Assembly (NCBI GenBank): GCA_015488885.1
Contig: WFMW01000066.1
Location: 1 to 64,000, forward strand
Direction: 5' to 3'
Length of the DNA: 64,000 nucleotides
Source: Gammaproteobacteria bacterium
GTDB taxonomy: Bacteria > Pseudomonadota > Gammaproteobacteria > SZUA-229
Shown here: piece by piece, positions 1-9,736 of the stretch
Numbering within the stretch: the stretch's first letter is position 1
How the letters are laid out: the number at the start of each line of letters is the position of its first letter
Notes under the pieces: generated by a model
What the model saw: the letters and a program-made list of their open reading frames with translations, nothing else
Told to the model about the DNA's origin: nothing
Databases searched by the model: none
Position numbers and translations under genes: made by a program

Positions 1-1219
1 CACGGGTGACGTTATCGCCTTTTAGCTGGATATGGCCGACATGGCCCTCGCTTAATGGCTGGTTGTGATTGTCGGTGATGCGTACACCGCAGTTACGGAT
101 AGGTTTGCCTACCGCAACGAAGGTTGTGCTGTTTGCCGGTTCGGTCGCAAACTCGACCTGGTCGCCGATGCCAAGCCGGTCACGTTTAAGGTGCAGGGTT
201 TTAATGCCACTTTCCGGTTCGGGAAAGGCCACAGCCAGGCTGGCTTCAGCCAGGCCGTATACCGGGAACATGGTGTTCGGGTTCAGGCCGTAAGTTTGCA
301 TGGCGCTGAGAAACTGCTCACAGATAGCGGCAGAGATGGGTTCAGCACCATTAAAAATCAGCCGTACAGCTGACAGGTCTATTGGCTCAATACCTTTGGC
401 AGCAAACACTTTCAGATAATGTTTATAACCAAAATTCGGTGAACACAGGATGCTGGCCCGTTTCTCGCTGGCGGCTTGCAGCCATAATAACGGGCGGCGC
501 ACAAAGGTGGCGGTATCCATAATAGTGTGCTGCATGCCGACGACAATAGCGGTAAGGTGAAAGCCGATCATACCCATGTCATGAGTCAGCGGCATCCAGC
601 TGAACAGGCTGTCGGCGGTGGTAATGGCTGCGCCTTCAATAATGGCATGAATATTGGTGAGAATATTTTTGTGGGTTAGTACCACACCTTTGGGTTCGCT
701 GGTCGAGCCGGAAGAAAACTGGATAAAGGCGGTATCGTCCGGCTGTCCTGCGTGAATCTGTCCGGGGTTGGTAATAGCGTCGATAGAGTCAGTCAGAAAA
801 CTATGCTGACGGATCATCGCCGCTTCATCTTCCCGCTGATGTGCCGCGCAGAAAGCCAGCAGTTTGTCCAGCACCTTCTGTTCGGTGTACAGATGCGGGC
901 GAGCCAGCTGTTTAAAAATGCGTAACAGTTTATAACGGTGTTCATCACCGGCCATTACCGCGACCGGTACCGGCACAATGCCGCCGTATAAACAGGCCCA
1001 GAAAGCGTCGATAAAAAACTCGTTATTGTCGGTGAACAGAATACACTCATCCCCGGCGTGAAAGCCCTGTTGCTGTAAATGCCACAAAATACCCAGGGCG
1101 CGTTGTTTGAGGTCGGCAAAACTCACCCCGGTTTCGTCGTTCTGACTGTGCAGATAATGGATTTTGAGGTCGGGATTCGCGTTGCTGTCCAGCGCTTTGG
1201 TCAGGCAGTTTATGGTCAT
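1..1219 (-). CDS. fatty acyl-AMP ligase-like adenylate-forming enzyme (partial, 3' end outside window)
   Basis: The minus-strand frame from the ATG at 1219 stays open to the window edge, about 406 codons, and is missing from the ORF track only because its stop lies outside. It reads as an AMP-dependent synthetase. The phosphate-binding loop is FIQFSSGSTSEPKG, followed by VVLTHKN, and the A5-type motif is YGLAEASLAVAF. The spacing and wording resemble fatty acyl-AMP ligases, which activate fatty acids for transfer to an acyl carrier protein or polyketide synthase rather than to CoA; this subtype is inferred. The missing C-terminus may carry the lid domain and fused carrier or synthase domains. 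No clear ribosome site is seen before the ATG. A P450 lies just upstream on the same strand and a phosphopantetheinyl transferase is divergent, which fits carrier-protein-based biosynthesis. Confidence 0.8.
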   Translation of the reverse strand, partial: MTINCLTKALDSNANPDLKIHYLHSQNDETGVSFADLKQRALGILWHLQQQGFHAGDECILFTDNNEFFIDAFWACLYGGIVPVPVAVMAGDEHRYKLLRIFKQLARPHLYTEQKVLDKLLAFCAAHQREDEAAMIRQHSFLTDSIDAITNPGQIHAGQPDDTAFIQFSSGSTSEPKGVVLTHKNILTNIHAIIEGAAITTADSLFSWMPLTHDMGMIGFHLTAIVVGMQHTIMDTATFVRRPLLWLQAASEKRASILCSPNFGYKHYLKVFAAKGIEPIDLSAVRLIFNGAEPISAAICEQFLSAMQTYGLNPNTMFPVYGLAEASLAVAFPEPESGIKTLHLKRDRLGIGDQVEFATEPANSTTFVAVGKPIRNCGVRITDNHNQPLSEGHVGHIQLKGDNVTR

Positions 1220-1287
1220 AAGTTTGGCAATAAAGTTGAATGAGAATAGTTAATAGCAAAGCATCGTTTATGAATAGAAGCCGGATT

Positions 1288-2649
1288 TTAGTCCTGTCGC
1301 CGGTGCACTGTCATCATAATGCGGTTTTTTGTGCGTAAATTAATACCCGGGTCGATTTTAATGTGCTGTCCGGGTAGCAGGCTCAGGCTGAATTGTGTGC
1401 TTAGTATAGCCAGGTGGGTCTGCATTTCGATATAGGAAAAATATTCTCCGATACAACGACGTGAACCGGCAGAGAACGGAATAAACGCGTATTTATGTTT
1501 CAGGTGCTTGCCATCATTGGCAAAACGTTCAGGGTTGAAGGTTTCTGCATCGTCCCAGCAGGCCGGATCACGATGGCTGAAAAACGGTGACAGAAAAATA
1601 TCCGTACCCGCCGGTATATGAAACCCGGCCAGGCTGTCATCCGCAACAGCCTTGCGGGTAAACAGCCACACCGGCGGGTACAGGCGCAGGGTTTCGTTGA
1701 TTACCTGTTTTGTATAGGCAAGTTTTGTGACATCATCGATTTTTATGCCGCCATCATGAACCATGCTGCTCGCTTCGCTGCTCAGTCTGGCTTCAATCTG
1801 CGGATGTCGTGCCAGTTCATACCAGACCCAGTTAAGGGTGCCTGCAGAGGTTTCATGACCGGCGATAATCATGGTCATTACTTCATCCATGAGTTCTTTA
1901 TCGGTCATCCGCTTACCCTGTTTGTCGGTGGCGTACATCAGGGCATCAAGCAGGTCAGTATGATGTTCATGGTGCTTACGGCGCCGGTCAATCACGCTTT
2001 GAATCAGTGGTGCAAGCTGGCGAAACTTCATCGCGACAGCAAGGTTGCGTGCGGGGTTGGCAGTGAGAAAAGCGAACGGGTTTTCGCCGCAGGTTTGTTT
2101 CAGCGTGTCGAGGTCATCGGCAATCAGCGCACGCAAAATCAGTTCCAGCGCAAACTCACTCATTTCGGTGCTTATATCCAGAGCTTCGTGCCTGTCTGCC
2201 TTGTGTTGCCAGCGCGGGATGAGTTGCTGCGTGACCTGCTGCATCATGGCATTCATTCGATGTATATGCTTGCGGCTGAATGCAGGTTGAATCATGGTAC
2301 GCTGGCGTCGCCAGAAATCACCGTCGCTGACGATAATGCCATTACCGAGCAGCATTTTTACCCGCTCAAACCCCCGGCCCTTGATATAGTTACTGTGGTT
2401 GGAAACCAGAATCTGTTTCACTGCATCGGGATTTGTGACAATATAGGTTGCCTGTTTACGTTTCGGGATACGTACCCGGAAAATGTCACCATACTGGGTC
2501 AGCAGCCGACTTATGGCCTGTTGTGATGGCAGGTCGATATCGAGCGCCATCGGCTGTTCGGGGCCGGGTGGTAAAGGCAGGGCGGTGGTTGATTCTAGGG
2601 TATCTGGCATAATAGGATTCGCGGTGAGGGTTCGACAGGCTTTCGGCAT
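1288..2649 (-). CDS. cytochrome P450
   Basis: This is a complete P450 monooxygenase of about 453 residues, normal for bacterial members. The I-helix oxygen-binding motif is AGHETSAG, the K-helix ExxR motif is ETLRLYPP, and the heme-thiolate loop is FSAGSRRCIG near residue 400. No transmembrane anchor is evident, so it is probably soluble and needs ferredoxin and a reductase encoded elsewhere. The track begins at a TTG at 2709. I prefer the ATG at 2649, which has GGAA about eight bases upstream; an ATG at 2610 is also possible. It lies 68 bp upstream of the acyl-AMP ligase on the same strand, so it may hydroxylate or epoxidise a lipid or polyketide product. The substrate is unknown. Confidence 0.9.
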   Translation of the reverse strand: MPKACRTLTANPIMPDTLESTTALPLPPGPEQPMALDIDLPSQQAISRLLTQYGDIFRVRIPKRKQATYIVTNPDAVKQILVSNHSNYIKGRGFERVKMLLGNGIIVSDGDFWRRQRTMIQPAFSRKHIHRMNAMMQQVTQQLIPRWQHKADRHEALDISTEMSEFALELILRALIADDLDTLKQTCGENPFAFLTANPARNLAVAMKFRQLAPLIQSVIDRRRKHHEHHTDLLDALMYATDKQGKRMTDKELMDEVMTMIIAGHETSAGTLNWVWYELARHPQIEARLSSEASSMVHDGGIKIDDVTKLAYTKQVINETLRLYPPVWLFTRKAVADDSLAGFHIPAGTDIFLSPFFSHRDPACWDDAETFNPERFANDGKHLKHKYAFIPFSAGSRRCIGEYFSYIEMQTHLAILSTQFSLSLLPGQHIKIDPGINLRTKNRIMMTVHRRQD

Positions 2650-2708
2650 AAATAATTCCAATGACACGATTATATTATACATGGTCTGCTGACGATAAAA
2701 ATCAGTCA

Positions 2709-3401
2709 ATGATTGACGAATCGGTACGCCAGCGCTGGTTAGCCCGGCTGCCGGTTGACAAAAAGCAGGCTATTTGCCGTTTATTGCATCGGGGTCATCA
2801 GGATCGTTCCCTGCTTGGTCTGTGCTTATTGTCTTCGGCGGCGCGGGAGATGCGCATTCTCGACCCGCTGGGGCAGGCTTTTCAGCTGGCGGATATTATT
2901 TACCCGGACAGTGGTAAACCCCGATGGCAACACCAGGCGGCTACCGGTTTTGATTTTAATATCAGCCATTCCGCCAATCTGGTAGTCACCGTGGTCAGCG
3001 AAACCCTGCAGGTTGGCGTGGATGTGGAAAAAATCCGCCCGTTAAGACGTTTGAATTTCAGATCGGTTATGCGAGCGGAGGAACTGGCGATTATTCAGCA
3101 TCAACCGGCCCGTTTCTTTGAGTTGTGGTCGATAAAAGAAGCGGTGGTCAAAGCGGCAGACAGCGCGGGCCTGTCGCGGATGCGTGAAGTGCAGATCAAT
3201 AATATTGAACAGGCTGGGCTTAGCGACTGGGTTGCACATTTTGACAACCGTGACTGGTATGTTCATGCCCTGTCGATTGCCCCCGGCTTTTGCATGATGG
3301 TGGCCGCGTCTGCACCCGTTGTTTATCTGCCGGTTCGTGTACTCGCAATACGTGATCTGTTACGCATGAAACCTTACAGACGGTATAATCCAGCCCCATG
3401 A
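2709..3401 (+). CDS. 4'-phosphopantetheinyl transferase (Sfp/AcpT type)
   Basis: It transfers the phosphopantetheine arm of CoA to a serine of carrier proteins. Two family motifs are clear: GVDVEKIRPLRR in the middle of the protein and LWSIKEAVVKA downstream, where the WxxKEA glutamate and lysine contribute to Mg and CoA binding. At about 230 residues it is Sfp-sized rather than AcpS-sized, so it probably serves secondary or special-lipid carrier proteins. The track starts at 2661, but the ATG at 2709 removes an implausible overlap with the P450 promoter region. It overlaps the next gene by four bases (ATGA), implying translational coupling with the acyltransferase. Confidence 0.88.
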   Translation: MIDESVRQRWLARLPVDKKQAICRLLHRGHQDRSLLGLCLLSSAAREMRILDPLGQAFQLADIIYPDSGKPRWQHQAATGFDFNISHSANLVVTVVSETLQVGVDVEKIRPLRRLNFRSVMRAEELAIIQHQPARFFELWSIKEAVVKAADSAGLSRMREVQINNIEQAGLSDWVAHFDNRDWYVHALSIAPGFCMMVAASAPVVYLPVRVLAIRDLLRMKPYRRYNPAP

Positions 3402-4192
3402 CTAATCATCCATACGGAAAAAAGCCAACTGATCAACACAGTTCAGCAACAGAAAGGGGAACAGATAAAGTTGCCGATTCGGTTGTGGATAAGACAGCGG
3501 CCCTGTCTGCCTATGCCTCACCGAAAAGCCTTAAACAACGCCTGAAATTTGCGCTGTTAACACCATTGTTGAAGCTGCTGGTCACTATTATCTGGTCTAG
3601 CTGCCGGGTAAAAATTGTCGGTCAGGCCAATATGGACAAAGTGCTGGCAGACGGTAAGGCCGTTATTCCCTGCTACTGGCATCAACAGCATCTGTTCTGT
3701 GGCTGGTATATGTTGCAGCAGCTTCAGCATGGCCTCAAAGTCGGCTTTTTAATCAGCCCGTCGAAGGATGGTGATATGCCAGCACAAATTGTCGCGGCTC
3801 GTGGCGCCAGGGTCATTCGGGGTTCCTCCACGCGCACCGGTGCCCATGCCCTGCGCGAGATGTATCAGCTCATCGCCAAAGACGGGGTTTCGCCTGTTAC
3901 CACTGCGGACGGCCCAACCGGGCCAATTTTCAGGTTCAAACCTGGCGCCGTGATGTTATCGCGGATGACAGGCGCAGCCATGCTGCCGCTTGCCTGCGCC
4001 GCCGCCAGAGCCTGGTACCTGTCTTCATGGGACAGGTTTATGCTGCCCAAACCGTTTACCCGGATAGTGGTAGCCATCGGTGAACCAGTTGTGGTCGATC
4101 CAGGACAATCGAGCAAAAATTTAATGCCGGTACAGTTACAAATGGAGCAGGCCGTTAATGCAATGATGAAAGTAGCAAAAGAAAACCTTTAA
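3398..4192 (+). CDS. DUF374-type lysophospholipid acyltransferase-like protein
   Basis: The 264-residue protein matches the DUF374 branch of the LPLAT acyltransferase superfamily. It has CYWHQQHL, the segment SPSKDGDMPAQIVAARGARVIRGSS, and the TTADGPTGP stretch typical of the family. A hydrophobic helix near residues 50-70 may anchor it to the inner membrane. Relatives are predicted to acylate lipid intermediates of the envelope, but the substrate is not known. Its ATG overlaps the phosphopantetheinyl transferase stop. A perfect TATAAT at 3384-3389 with TTACGC 18 bases upstream could give an extra promoter immediately before the gene. It precedes the arn operon by 145 bp, so a lipid A-related role is plausible but only inferred. 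Confidence 0.8.
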   Translation: MTNHPYGKKPTDQHSSATERGTDKVADSVVDKTAALSAYASPKSLKQRLKFALLTPLLKLLVTIIWSSCRVKIVGQANMDKVLADGKAVIPCYWHQQHLFCGWYMLQQLQHGLKVGFLISPSKDGDMPAQIVAARGARVIRGSSTRTGAHALREMYQLIAKDGVSPVTTADGPTGPIFRFKPGAVMLSRMTGAAMLPLACAAARAWYLSSWDRFMLPKPFTRIVVAIGEPVVVDPGQSSKNLMPVQLQMEQAVNAMMKVAKENL

Positions 4193-4337
4193 TGTTTGCA
4201 GGAAAAACAGGGCTATACCGACAATTCGTGCATGTTAGGTGCCTGATGGTGTAAAATAGCCGGTTTTAATCCTTACAGCTTGATTCCGGTGCATAAGGCC
4301 GGTTTAACGATGACTTCAATGCATACCCGAAAATTTT

Positions 4338-5528
4338 GTGAATAACACCTTTCTGCCTTTATCACGACCCGCACTTACTGACCAGGATATTGCTGCAGTG
4401 GCGGATGTATTACGCTCTGGCTGGATTACTACCGGCGCAAAAAATGCTGAGCTGGAAGCGCTGGTCTGTGATATAACCGGGGCAAACTATGCGGTGGCAT
4501 TTACCTCAGCCACCGCAGCGATGCATCTATTATTGCACGCGCTGGATATTGGTCCGGGTGATGAAGTCATCACCCCTTCCATGACCTGGGTATCAATGCC
4601 CAATCAAATTGAGCTGCGCGGTGCGAAACCGGTCTTTGTCGATATTGACAAAGATACCCTGATGACCACGGCTGAACGGATTGAGCCGCTGATTACCGAA
4701 CGTACAAAACTGATAGTACCGGTGCATTTTGCCGGTGCTTCACTGGATCTGGCACCGCTGCGGGCACTGGCGGAACGATATGATATTTTACTGGTCGAAG
4801 ATGCTGCGCATGCCATGGGAGCCGCTTATCAGGGACAGCCGATCGGGCAAAGTGGTACGGCTATTTTCTCCTTTCATCCGATAAAAAATATTACCACCGG
4901 TGAAGGCGGCATGTTGTGTACCGATAACGAGCAACTGGCACAAACCATGCGTTCACTGCGTTTTCATGGTCTGGGCGTGGATGCGTTTGATCGTGAAACC
5001 TGCGGTCGTGCGCCCCAGGCCGAGGTGTTAATGCCGGGCTATAAATACAATTTGCCCGATATGAATGCGGTGCTGGGGCTGGGGCAGTTGCAACGCCTGG
5101 CGGAATTGAACGCAAAACGCGCTGAACTGGCTGCGCGGTATCTCGAACAATTACAGCCCATAGCGGAAATTACCCCGCTGGGCCTGCCCGATTATGACAT
5201 GCTGCATTGCTGGCATCTGTTTATTATTCGACTGGATATCGACCGGGCAGGTATCGACCGCGATGCATTTATGGCAGCGTTGAAACGTCGCAATATAGGT
5301 AGCGGGCTGCATTTTCGTGCGGTGCATGAACAGAATTTTTTCGCTGGCAAATATTATGCGACACAGCCGGCGGATAACACCACAGAGCTGGACAACACCT
5401 GCTGGAACGCAGCACGGATCTGTTCTTTGCCATTGTTTCCAGCTATGACGGCTGATGATGTTGATCGTGTGGTGACCACAATACGTGAGGTGCTGGCGGA
5501 AGCGGCAGCAAAACTATTGCAGCGGTAA
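4338..5528 (+). CDS. arnB: UDP-4-amino-4-deoxy-L-arabinose--oxoglutarate aminotransferase
   Basis: This PLP-dependent DegT/DnrJ/EryC1 aminotransferase converts UDP-4-ketopentose to UDP-L-Ara4N with glutamate as donor. The N-terminus (LPLSRPALTDQDIAAV, then SGWITTG) is characteristic of ArnB. The PLP-binding lysine lies in FSFHPIKNITTGEGG and the cofactor aspartate in VEDAAHAMGA. At 396 residues it is slightly longer than the E. coli enzyme. The only in-frame start before the conserved N-terminus is GTG; the two nearby ATGs are out of frame. It opens the arnBCADTEF operon. No convincing PmrA- or PhoP-type box is visible in the 145 bp upstream. Confidence 0.96.
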   Translation: MNNTFLPLSRPALTDQDIAAVADVLRSGWITTGAKNAELEALVCDITGANYAVAFTSATAAMHLLLHALDIGPGDEVITPSMTWVSMPNQIELRGAKPVFVDIDKDTLMTTAERIEPLITERTKLIVPVHFAGASLDLAPLRALAERYDILLVEDAAHAMGAAYQGQPIGQSGTAIFSFHPIKNITTGEGGMLCTDNEQLAQTMRSLRFHGLGVDAFDRETCGRAPQAEVLMPGYKYNLPDMNAVLGLGQLQRLAELNAKRAELAARYLEQLQPIAEITPLGLPDYDMLHCWHLFIIRLDIDRAGIDRDAFMAALKRRNIGSGLHFRAVHEQNFFAGKYYATQPADNTTELDNTCWNAARICSLPLFPAMTADDVDRVVTTIREVLAEAAAKLLQR

Positions 5529-5579
5529 AGTAAAAACTGAGAACCCGGATTAATGAAACCCAGCTTAATTTAATTAACT

Positions 5580-6563
5580 ATGAACGATTTATGTAACAGC
5601 GAATTCAGTCGTGACATCCAGCTTGATATCAAGCTGGTTTCCATGGTGGCGCCGGTATACAACGAAGAAGTCAATGTAGAAGAACTGATTCAGCGGTGTG
5701 TGGCTGTCGGTGAAAGTCTGGACAGTGATTATGAGCTGATCCTGGTGGATGATGGCAGTAAAGACCATTCTGCACAACTGATTACCGAGGCGGCGAATAA
5801 ACACAAGGGCAATCTTATCGGCGTATTATTGAACCGGAATTATGGTCAGCATGCGGCGGTGATGGCCGGGCTGGCACAGTCAAAAGGTGATGTTGTGGTG
5901 ACGCTGGATGCTGACCTGCAAAATCCACCGGAAGAAATCCCCAAACTGCTGGAAAAATCCAGCCAGGGTTTTGATGTGGTTGGCAGTGTACGCCAGCATC
6001 GGCAGGACACCTTCTTTCGACGTAGCGCCTCGAAAGTCATCAACCGGGCGGTACAGAAAGCCACCGGGGTAATGATGAGCGATTATGGCTGTATGTTGCG
6101 TGCCTACCACCGCAGCGTCGTCGATGCCATGCTGGCCTGCCACGAGCGCAGTACCTTTATTCCGGTGCTGGCCAATAGCTTTGCACGTAATACCTGTGAA
6201 GTGCCGGTCGCACACGCTGACCGTAGCAAGGATGAAACCAAATACAGCATGATGAAACTGATTAATTTACAGTTTGATCTGCTAACCAGTATGACAACCT
6301 TCCCGCTACGCCTGTTGAGCGTACTCGGTGGTCTGCTGGCACTGGCCGGCTTTGCCTTCAGCCTGTTGTTACTGGTTACGCGTTTTATTTATGGCGCAGA
6401 CTGGGCCGGTGAAGGTGTGTTTACCGTGTTTGCCATTCTGTTTATCTTTATTGGCGTACAATTACTGGCCATGGGTTTATTAGGGGAATATATTGGTCGA
6501 ATTTATCACGATGTGCGCGCCCGGCCACGTTATTTTGTGCATAAGGTTGTGGGCTGTGAATAA
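5580..6563 (+). CDS. arnC: undecaprenyl-phosphate 4-deoxy-4-formamido-L-arabinose transferase
   Basis: This family 2 glycosyltransferase loads formylated Ara4N from UDP onto undecaprenyl phosphate at the cytoplasmic face. The GT2 fold shows APVYNEE near the N-terminus, LVDDGSKD for nucleotide binding and [14 protein letters not shown] as the DXD-type site. Two C-terminal transmembrane helices follow ([19 protein letters not shown] and [19 protein letters not shown]), as in E. coli ArnC. The length of 327 residues is normal. It follows arnB by 51 bp. A 270 bp gap separates it from arnA, unusually wide for this operon. Confidence 0.96.
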   Translation: MNDLCNSEFSRDIQLDIKLVSMVAPVYNEEVNVEELIQRCVAVGESLDSDYELILVDDGSKDHSAQLITEAANKHKGNLIGVLLNRNYGQHAAVMAGLAQSKGDVVVTLDADLQNPPEEIPKLLEKSSQGFDVVGSVRQHRQDTFFRRSASKVINRAVQKATGVMMSDYGCMLRAYHRSVVDAMLACHERSTFIPVLANSFARNTCEVPVAHADRSKDETKYSMMKLINLQFDLLTSMTTFPLRLLSVLGGLLALAGFAFSLLLLVTRFIYGADWAGEGVFTVFAILFIFIGVQLLAMGLLGEYIGRIYHDVRARPRYFVHKVVGCE

Positions 6564-6833
6564 CAACAATAGTCACTTATAGTGATAATATAATTTGTCA
6601 GGATGACTTTTTTGATGTTCAATAATGATATTTTATAGCGCCTTGTTGCCATGTTCTGTGTGGGAATACTTTGCATAGCTGGCGGGCAACGTAAAGGTAG
6701 TACAGGTTCGCTACAGGAGTATGGGAACCAGTAATTCCGGAATATGCCAGGATGACTTTTTCAGGGATGAGCAATGATTGATAACGATTTATTGATCACT
6801 ATTTATTAATAACTAATTTTCCAAGAGGATTTC
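6564..6833 (+). other. arnC-arnA intergenic gap with a short imperfect direct repeat
   Basis: No gene is visible in this 270 bp gap inside the arn operon. Two copies of a roughly 30 bp element (core AGGATGACTTTTT, then GATG and CAATGAT) lie at about 6599-6633 and 6748-6785. The second ends about 50 bp before arnA. The region is AT-rich near arnA and could carry a secondary promoter, but no convincing -35/-10 pair was found. A ribosome site CAAGAGGATTTC precedes the arnA ATG. Confidence 0.4.
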
Positions 6834-8831
6834 ATGAGAGCGATAGTAACGGCTTATCATAATATGGGCTGCGAAGGGCTGCAAGCGCTGATTCGCAATG
6901 GTTTTGAAGTGGTAGCAGTGTTTACCTATGCCGATGACAAGGATGAGAACATCTGGTTCGATTCGGTGGCAGAACTGGCGGCGCGGCATAATATTCCGGT
7001 TTATACCCCGGATGATATTAACCATCCGCTGTGGCTGGAAAAGATACGTGAGATGCAGCCCGATATGCTGTTTTCTTTTTATTATCGCGACATTCTCTCA
7101 AAACAACTGCTGGCGATTCCCGCGAAAGGCAGTTTTAATCTGCATGGCTCTTTGTTACCCAAATACCGTGGTCGGGTACCGACCAACTGGGCAATTATTA
7201 ATGGTGAAACCCGAACCGGGGTAACCCTGCATTGCATGACCGAAAATACGGATGATGGTGATATTGTCTGTCAGCAAGAGGTCGCTATTGATGCCGTAGA
7301 TACTGCAAAAACGGTAATGGACAAGCAGGTTGAAGCTGCTGGTATTATGCTGGATGAATGTCTGCCGCCCATAAAATCCGGCACGGCTAACTTTACCCCG
7401 CAGGATTCGGCAGCTGCCAGCTATTATGGTGGTCGACAGCCCGAAGATGGTACCATTGACTGGCATCAGTCAGCAACCCGGATTCATAATCTGGTACGGG
7501 CAGTAACCCGACCATATCCGGGTGCTTTTACTTATGCGGGACAACGCAAAGTGCTGGTGTGGGATGTAGAACCTCAGGCACTGGAAAGTGATGCCCGTCC
7601 GGGAACAATCCTTTCTGTTGACCCGCTGGATATTGCCTGCGGAGAAGGTGTCGTACGTGTCAAGTTTGGTCAGCAGCAGGACGGGGTGTTCAGTTCAGGT
7701 TCACAACTGGCAAGAAACCTGAATCTGGTGAAAGGAATGCGCCTGGGGCCTAAATTTGAAAGAACCTCGAAAGGCAGAAAAACAAAAGTCTTAATTCTTG
7801 GCGTAAACGGTTTTATCGGCAATGCGCTGGTCGAACGCTTGCTCAAGGATGGTGGTTATGAGGTACACGGCCTGGATTTATCCAATAGCTCACTTACCCG
7901 TCTATTAGATGAACCTGATTTTCATTTTCATGAAGGCGATATTACGGTTCACCGTGAATGGATTGAATATAATGTTAAAAAATGTGATGTGGTATTACCC
8001 TTAATTGCCATTGCCACACCGATTGAATATACCCGCAATCCACTGCGGGTATTTGAACTCGATTTTGAAGAAAATCTGCGTATTGTGCGCTATTGCGCCA
8101 AATATGGCACCCGTATATTATTTCCATCAACCTCAGAAGTTTATGGTATGTGTACCGATGAGGAGTTTGATGAGAATACATCACATCTGGTAACGGGGCC
8201 CATTGAAAAACAACGCTGGATTTATTCAACCAGTAAACAGCTAATGGATCGGGTAATCTGGGCTTATGGTCAGAAAACGGGGATGCCGTTTACTCTATTC
8301 CGTCCTTTTAACTGGATCGGGCCACGACTGGATTCCCTGGACTCTGCCCGTATCGGCAGCTCACGTGCGATTACTCAGCTAATTCTGAATCTGGTGGAAG
8401 GCACACCGATACAGTTGATTGATGGTGGCGAACAGAAACGTTGTTTTACCGATGTTAGTGAAGGTATAGAATGCCTGTTCCGGATTATTGAAAATAAAAA
8501 TGGCTGTGCCGACGGGCAGATATTTAATATCGGTTTTCCGGAAAATGAAGCCAGCATTAAACGTATGGCTGAAGTTCTGGTGGAAAAATTCGAAAAACAT
8601 CCCTTACGTGACCATTTTCCACCTTTTGCCGGTATGGTTGAAACCGAAAGCCGTACCTATTATGGCGATGGTTATCAGGATGTACAACATCGTCGCCCCA
8701 GCATTGACAATGCACGTAAGCTTTTAGGCTGGAACCCGGTGAAAACCATGGATAAATCCATTGATGATACCCTCGATTATTTCCTGCAGGATTATATAAA
8801 ATCAACTGCTGACGATGAAACCACAGAGTAA
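6834..8831 (+). CDS. arnA: bifunctional UDP-glucuronate decarboxylase / UDP-Ara4N formyltransferase
   Basis: The two-domain enzyme carries out two pathway steps: oxidative decarboxylation of UDP-glucuronate, and N-formylation of UDP-Ara4N. The first 300 residues are the formyltransferase, with [19 protein letters not shown] holding the catalytic His. The second half is an extended SDR with the NAD-binding loop [15 protein letters not shown] and catalytic [10 protein letters not shown]. At 665 residues it matches the E. coli fusion. A good ribosome site (AGAGGA) precedes the ATG. arnD starts five bases after its stop. UDP-glucose dehydrogenase, which supplies the substrate, is not in the window. 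Confidence 0.97.
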   Translation: MRAIVTAYHNMGCEGLQALIRNGFEVVAVFTYADDKDENIWFDSVAELAARHNIPVYTPDDINHPLWLEKIREMQPDMLFSFYYRDILSKQLLAIPAKGSFNLHGSLLPKYRGRVPTNWAIINGETRTGVTLHCMTENTDDGDIVCQQEVAIDAVDTAKTVMDKQVEAAGIMLDECLPPIKSGTANFTPQDSAAASYYGGRQPEDGTIDWHQSATRIHNLVRAVTRPYPGAFTYAGQRKVLVWDVEPQALESDARPGTILSVDPLDIACGEGVVRVKFGQQQDGVFSSGSQLARNLNLVKGMRLGPKFERTSKGRKTKVLILGVNGFIGNALVERLLKDGGYEVHGLDLSNSSLTRLLDEPDFHFHEGDITVHREWIEYNVKKCDVVLPLIAIATPIEYTRNPLRVFELDFEENLRIVRYCAKYGTRILFPSTSEVYGMCTDEEFDENTSHLVTGPIEKQRWIYSTSKQLMDRVIWAYGQKTGMPFTLFRPFNWIGPRLDSLDSARIGSSRAITQLILNLVEGTPIQLIDGGEQKRCFTDVSEGIECLFRIIENKNGCADGQIFNIGFPENEASIKRMAEVLVEKFEKHPLRDHFPPFAGMVETESRTYYGDGYQDVQHRRPSIDNARKLLGWNPVKTMDKSIDDTLDYFLQDYIKSTADDETTE

Positions 8832-8836
8832 CGTCT

Positions 8837-9736
8837 TTGACTGAAAAGGAAATTTTATCCGGTCTGCGTATTGATGTGGACACCTTTCGAGGCACGCGTG
8901 ATGGCGTGCCTCAATTATTGCAGATACTGGAAAAACATCAGCTACAGGCCAGCTTTTTTTTCAGCGTTGGGCCGGACAATATGGGGCGGCATTTATGGCG
9001 CCTGCTGAAACCGGCATTTTTGCTAAAAATGCTACGTTCAAAAGCAGCCAGTTTGTACGGCTGGGATATTTTATTGCGCGGTACGTTCTGGCCGGGGCCG
9101 CTAATTGGCAAGCAGCTGGCGGCTATTATCCGCCAGACTAAACAGGCCGGGCACGAAATCGGTTTTCATGCCTGGGATCATCATCGCTGGCAGATGCAGG
9201 TTGAGGCTATGTCAGATGCACAGATCAGCGAGGAAATCCGCAAAGGTGTCGAAGCCTTAACCGCCATCACTGGTGCAGCACCTACCAGTTCCGCTGCCGC
9301 TGGCTGGAAGGCCAATGCAGCGGTAATCAGGCAGAAACAGGCATTTGGTTTCAGTTATAACAGCGATTGCCGGGGTCACAGTATTTTTATTCCTCGGATT
9401 AAAGGCCGTCAATATGCCCCGCAGATTCCGGTTACCCTGCCCACCTACGATGAAACCATTGGCCATAATGGCATCACGGCAGCAAGCTATAATGGTTATC
9501 TGCTCAGTCTGTTTCAGCCAGATCAGCTAAATGTATTAACCATTCATGCCGAGGTGGAAGGCATTGTCTGTGCACAAATATTCGACGACTTTTTAGGTCG
9601 TGCAAAACAGCAGGCCATTCATTTCGTACCATTAAAACAGTTGCTTCCGAATGATAGAGCAAGCATTCCAACCGGAAATATAATCAGCAGGGCATTACCC
9701 GGGCGAGAAGGTTCGGTATGCTGGCAGGGTGAATAA
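8837..9736 (+). CDS. arnD: 4-deoxy-4-formamido-Ara4N-phosphoundecaprenol deformylase
   Basis: This NodB/polysaccharide-deacetylase family enzyme removes the formyl group after transfer to undecaprenyl phosphate. The N-terminus GLRIDVDTFRGTRDGVPQLL holds the metal-binding aspartates and is almost diagnostic for ArnD. The conserved SVGPDNMGRHLWRL follows, and the histidine motif lies in GFHAWDHHRWQ. The start is a TTG: no ATG or GTG lies between the arnA stop and the conserved IDVDTF segment. Its end overlaps arnT by eight bases. Confidence 0.95.
   Translation: MTEKEILSGLRIDVDTFRGTRDGVPQLLQILEKHQLQASFFFSVGPDNMGRHLWRLLKPAFLLKMLRSKAASLYGWDILLRGTFWPGPLIGKQLAAIIRQTKQAGHEIGFHAWDHHRWQMQVEAMSDAQISEEIRKGVEALTAITGAAPTSSAAAGWKANAAVIRQKQAFGFSYNSDCRGHSIFIPRIKGRQYAPQIPVTLPTYDETIGHNGITAASYNGYLLSLFQPDQLNVLTIHAEVEGIVCAQIFDDFLGRAKQQAIHFVPLKQLLPNDRASIPTGNIISRALPGREGSVCWQGE

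Noticed and set aside
1618-2526. 302-codon plus-strand ORF
   Set aside because: It is antisense to the P450, whose motifs are complete; the product has no recognisable domain.
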